9,755 nucleotides of DNA from Verrucomicrobiota bacterium (GTDB taxonomy: Bacteria; Verrucomicrobiota; Verrucomicrobiia; Opitutales; Oceanipulchritudinaceae), in assembly GCA_009908535.1 (NCBI GenBank), contig JAAAOD010000142.1, positions 1 through 9,755 of the forward strand. Direction: 5' to 3'. Numbering within the stretch: the first letter of the stretch is position 1; each line of letters begins with the position of its first letter. The position numbers and the translations under genes are program-made. Of this stretch, positions 7,311 to 9,755 are shown piece by piece. The notes under the pieces are model-generated. The model saw only the letters and a program-made list of their open reading frames with translations. It was not told where the DNA came from and searched no databases.

Positions 7311-8383
7311 GCGCATCCACGGCCAGTACCGCCGCGCCGCAACCGCATGTTCTCCTGCGGACTTCGCCCCATTTGCGCGAGACGCCCTCGGTGGATGTCA
7401 TCATGCGCAATGTCGTCTACGCGCTCCTGCCGGTATGCGCCTTCGCGGTGTGGGAATTCGGCATCAGCGTTTTCGCCCTCATCGTGGTCACGACGGCTTC
7501 CTGCCTGCTGACCGAACATGGGATCTGCCGCCTCTCCGGCAAAGCCTCCACCCTCAATGACTGGAGCGCGACGATCACGGGCATCCTCCTCGCCCTCACC
7601 CTGCCCCCGGGGTTCCCGCTCTGGATGGCGGCGGTGGCCGGGATTTTCGGCATCGCGGTGGGAAAGATGTTCTTCGGCGGCCTTGGTTTCAACATTATGA
7701 ACCCCGCCCTTGTCGGGAGAGCTTTCGCGCAGGCCGCCTTCACCGTTCCCATGACGACATGGGTTCCGTACGCCCCGGCCAACCGCTTCAGCGAATTCAT
7801 TCCCTCTACCCTGACGCTTCCTTTCCTCAAGCCGGTACCCATCGAAAATTGGCTCGCGCAGACCGCTCCCGATACCTTCACCGGGGCTACGCCGCTTGCC
7901 CAAATGAAATTCGAGCAGGTCCAGCAAAGTTCCTTCGACCTCTTCATCGGAACCACCGCCGGTTCGAGCGGCGAAACCTCCGCTCTTCTCATTCTCCTTT
8001 GCGGGCTGTATCTGGTTTACCGCAACATGATGAACTGGCGCATTCCGGTCGGGATCCTCGGCACCGCCGCCGCCTTCTCCGCGGTTTTCCATTTTATCAA
8101 TCCCGAAGTCTACCCGGATCCGCTCTTCACCCTTGCTTCCGGCGGCTTGATGCTCGGGGCCGTCTTCATGGCCACAGACATGGTCGCGTCCCCGGTTACC
8201 CCTAGAGGCGTCTGGCTCTATGGGGTCCTCATCGGGTTCCTCACCGTCCTCATCCGTTTTTTTGGCGGTCTTTCCGAGGGAGTGATGTACGCCATCCTCC
8301 TTGGCAATGTCTGCTCGCCTTTGATCAGCGCCATCACACAGCCGCGCCGCTACGGCGCCCGTCCCGCCCCCGAATCGTCATGA
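7307..8383 (+). CDS. rnfD: RnfD, membrane subunit with covalent FMN
   Basis: RnfD is an integral membrane subunit of the NqrB/RnfD family that carries FMN on a threonine and belongs to the ion-translocating core. The 358-residue product has many hydrophobic segments (roughly 35-65, 85-125, 225-265, 273-292, 302-345). It has the family stretch FGGLGFNIMNPALVGRAF at 123-140 and the flavinylation motif FTGATPL at 191-197, making T195 the predicted FMN-phosphoester site. The late motif ATDMVASPVTPRG at 289-301 is also typical. The start overlaps the rnfC stop as ATGA at 7307-7310, with GAAGG at 7292-7296 upstream, which indicates translational coupling. The length is normal and nothing is missing. 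Confidence 0.95.
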   Translation: MSASTASTAAPQPHVLLRTSPHLRETPSVDVIMRNVVYALLPVCAFAVWEFGISVFALIVVTTASCLLTEHGICRLSGKASTLNDWSATITGILLALTLPPGFPLWMAAVAGIFGIAVGKMFFGGLGFNIMNPALVGRAFAQAAFTVPMTTWVPYAPANRFSEFIPSTLTLPFLKPVPIENWLAQTAPDTFTGATPLAQMKFEQVQQSSFDLFIGTTAGSSGETSALLILLCGLYLVYRNMMNWRIPVGILGTAAAFSAVFHFINPEVYPDPLFTLASGGLMLGAVFMATDMVASPVTPRGVWLYGVLIGFLTVLIRFFGGLSEGVMYAILLGNVCSPLISAITQPRRYGARPAPESS

Positions 8384-9087
8384 GCAACGGCCTGCCCCAG
8401 CAAAACGCCTCCGCGCCGTCCAGCTTCCGCCTCATCGCCACGCTGGCCGGCGTGGCCATCATGTCGGGCTTCCTCGTCGCGACGACCCATCAGCTGACCA
8501 TGGAACCGATCCTGCAGAACCGTCGCGCGGCCCTGGAAAAAGCGGTCTTCGAGGTCCTTCCCGAGGCATCAGAGCGGCGAAATTTCCGCATCGACGAAGC
8601 CGGGCTCCAGCCCTTGCCCGACGATGCCCTTGCCCGGGCCAATGTATTCGCTGGATATGACGAGGAGGGCCGTCTCACCGGAGTGGCCCTTGAGGGATCG
8701 GCGCGCGGTTACCAGGATGTCGTGAAGATTCTCTACGGATATGTACCGGAAACGGAGAAAGTGACCGGCATGACGGTTCTACAAAGCTCGGAAACTCCCG
8801 GTCTCGGGGACCGTGTCGAGACGGATCCCGACTTTCTCGCCAACTTCCACGCCCTCGAGGCGGGCCTCAACGAGGCCGGAACCGGACTGGCGCACGAGAT
8901 TGTCACGGTAAAGCACGGCGAAAAGGAACACCCGTGGCAGATCGACGCCATTTCCGGGGCCACCGTCACCTGCAAGGCCATCGGGGAGGCGATCAATAAC
9001 AGCGCCGCCGGGAAACTTCCCATCCTGCAGAAGCATTTGCACAAACTCCAGAAGGCATCCCCGGAAGAAGGAGGAGGAACGCTGTGA
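8380..9087 (+). CDS. rnfG: RnfG, membrane-anchored subunit with covalent FMN
   Basis: RnfG, related to NqrC, is anchored by one helix with its FMN-binding domain outside the cytoplasmic membrane; it relays electrons between membrane subunits. The 235-residue product has a single N-terminal membrane helix (about 16-36), the FMN-domain signature SSETPGLGDRV at 136-146, and the flavinylation motif DAISGATVT at 189-197, with T195 the predicted FMN site. The start overlaps the rnfD stop as ATGA at 8380-8383. No good Shine-Dalgarno precedes it, so translation probably depends on coupling to rnfD. RnfD and RnfG flavinylation needs an ApbE flavin transferase, and no apbE gene is in this window. Confidence 0.95.
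   Translation: MSNGLPQQNASAPSSFRLIATLAGVAIMSGFLVATTHQLTMEPILQNRRAALEKAVFEVLPEASERRNFRIDEAGLQPLPDDALARANVFAGYDEEGRLTGVALEGSARGYQDVVKILYGYVPETEKVTGMTVLQSSETPGLGDRVETDPDFLANFHALEAGLNEAGTGLAHEIVTVKHGEKEHPWQIDAISGATVTCKAIGEAINNSAAGKLPILQKHLHKLQKASPEEGGGTL
9072..9077 (+). promoter_or_regulatory. Ribosome binding site deciding the rnfE GTG start
   Basis: AGGAGG, a perfect Shine-Dalgarno core inside the end of rnfG, lies six bases before the GTG at 9084. It fixes that non-ATG start. Confidence 0.8.
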
Positions 9088-9725
9088 TCAAGGATCCCCG
9101 CGAACCCGATCCTCTCAGCTGGAGCGTCTTCACCCAGGGCGTCTGGCGGGACAACCCCGTCTTCGTCATGCTGCTGGGCCTGTGCCCGGTCCTGGCCGTG
9201 TCCAACACCGCCACGAACGCCCTCGCCATGGGCGTGGCTACGACTTTTGTCCTCCTGTCCTCCGGCGTCCTCGTTTCCCTCCTGCGTAACTACATCCCCA
9301 AGCAGGTGCGGATCGCCACGTACATCATCGTCATCGCCACGTTTGTCACGATTGTCGATTACGCTATCCAGGCCATCAGCCTCGATCTGTACAGGGCTCT
9401 CGGTGCCTTCATCCAGCTCATCGTCGTCAATTGCATGATCCTCGGCCGCGCCGAAGCATACGCCTCGAAGAATCCGGTCGCGAACGCGTTCGTCAACGCG
9501 CTGGGCATGGGCGTCGGCTTCACCTTCGCCATGCTCTGCATCGGCGTCGTGCGCGAGGTCCTCGGCAGCGGCAGCATTTTCGGTGTGGCCTTGTTCGGCG
9601 CGGACTTCCAGCCATGGGCGATTTTCGTCCTCCCGCCCGGCGGCTTTTTCGTCCTCGCCTTCTGGCTCTTCGTCTTCGCCGCGCTGAAGAAACGCAGTCG
9701 AAAGGAGGTCGCCCATGCAGCCTGA
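9084..9725 (+). CDS. rnfE: RnfE, integral membrane subunit of the RnfA/RnfE pair
   Basis: RnfE and its paralogue RnfA form an inverted pair of membrane subunits, homologous to NqrD/NqrE, that hold a [2Fe-2S] cluster within the membrane and help form the ion path. The 213-residue product is strongly hydrophobic with about six membrane segments. It has the conserved half-site motifs GLCPVLAVSNTATNALAMG (C34) and VVNCMILGRAEAYAS (C117); these two cysteines are the expected cluster ligands contributed by RnfE. The basic tail LKKRSRK is typical. The GTG start overlaps the rnfG stop as GTGA (9084-9087) and has a perfect ribosome binding site. RnfA and RnfE are alike, but the N-terminal soluble stretch (about 24 residues) and the place before the next Rnf membrane gene favour RnfE. 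Confidence 0.94.
   Translation: MIKDPREPDPLSWSVFTQGVWRDNPVFVMLLGLCPVLAVSNTATNALAMGVATTFVLLSSGVLVSLLRNYIPKQVRIATYIIVIATFVTIVDYAIQAISLDLYRALGAFIQLIVVNCMILGRAEAYASKNPVANAFVNALGMGVGFTFAMLCIGVVREVLGSGSIFGVALFGADFQPWAIFVLPPGGFFVLAFWLFVFAALKKRSRKEVAHAA
9703..9708 (+). promoter_or_regulatory. Ribosome binding site of the last gene (rnfA)
   Basis: AGGAGG within the end of rnfE lies six bases before the ATG at 9715, supporting a new start that overlaps the rnfE end by 11 bases. Confidence 0.75.
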
Positions 9726-9755
9726 TTCCCTGACCTTTATCTTCCTCGACGCCTT
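9715..9755 (+). CDS. rnfA: Probable RnfA, N-terminal fragment cut by the window end
   Basis: An ATG behind a perfect Shine-Dalgarno opens a frame reading MQPDSLTFIFLDA before the window ends. The short hydrophobic start fits the first membrane helix of RnfA, the only core Rnf subunit not otherwise present here, and rnfA follows rnfE in rnfBCDGEA operons. Only 13 codons are visible, so the name rests mainly on position. It overlaps the end of rnfE by 11 bases. Confidence 0.7.
   Translation, partial: MQPDSLTFIFLDA

Overview
This window is almost entirely one plus-strand operon for a membrane-bound Rnf complex (ferredoxin:NAD+ oxidoreductase and ion pump). A very large pyruvate:ferredoxin oxidoreductase (PFOR, NifJ-type) gene sits inside it. 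The order is [tail of an unidentified gene] - rnfB - PFOR - rnfC - rnfD - rnfG - rnfE - rnfA (cut off by the window end). Apart from the PFOR, the order rnfB-C-D-G-E-A is the arrangement I associate with Bacteroidota/Chlorobiota and the Verrucomicrobiota/Kiritimatiellota group, rather than the rnfABCDGE order of Proteobacteria or the rnfCDGEAB order of acetogens. High GC at third codon positions, a Rnf module and an oxygen-sensitive PFOR suggest an anaerobic or facultative bacterium, perhaps of the PVC superphylum. That placement is an inference from memory and is weak.

Layout: positions 1-63 probably hold the 3' end of an upstream gene, whose stop overlaps the rnfB start (GTGA). RnfB (60-959) is followed by the only true intergenic gap inside the operon, 51 A/T-rich bases with a short direct repeat. 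The PFOR (1011-5927, 1638 residues) comes next. From there the genes are packed: rnfC starts at or just after the PFOR stop, then ATGA, ATGA and GTGA overlaps join C/D, D/G and G/E, and an 11-base overlap joins E/A. There is no tRNA, rRNA, CRISPR array, insertion sequence or recognisable terminator.

How the parts fit: the PFOR should oxidise pyruvate (or a related 2-oxoacid) to acetyl-CoA and CO2 and pass low-potential electrons through its Fe-S clusters. Rnf takes electrons from reduced ferredoxin at RnfB and passes them through the membrane subunits (RnfA/E 2Fe-2S site, FMN covalently bound to RnfD and RnfG) to RnfC, which reduces NAD+, while the complex pumps Na+ or H+. In this PFOR a single-cluster ferredoxin-like domain is fused at the C-terminus behind a flexible Ala/Gly/Thr/Glu linker. 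With its gene placed between rnfB and rnfC, this raises the possibility that pyruvate oxidation is wired directly to the ion pump. Direct docking is a hypothesis that the sequence alone cannot prove.

Other notable points are a helical insertion of about 100 residues between two ligands of the PFOR proximal cluster, an expanded spacer between its two ferredoxin-type motifs, and an RnfB whose C-terminal double-ferredoxin region has lost exactly the cysteines of one cluster.
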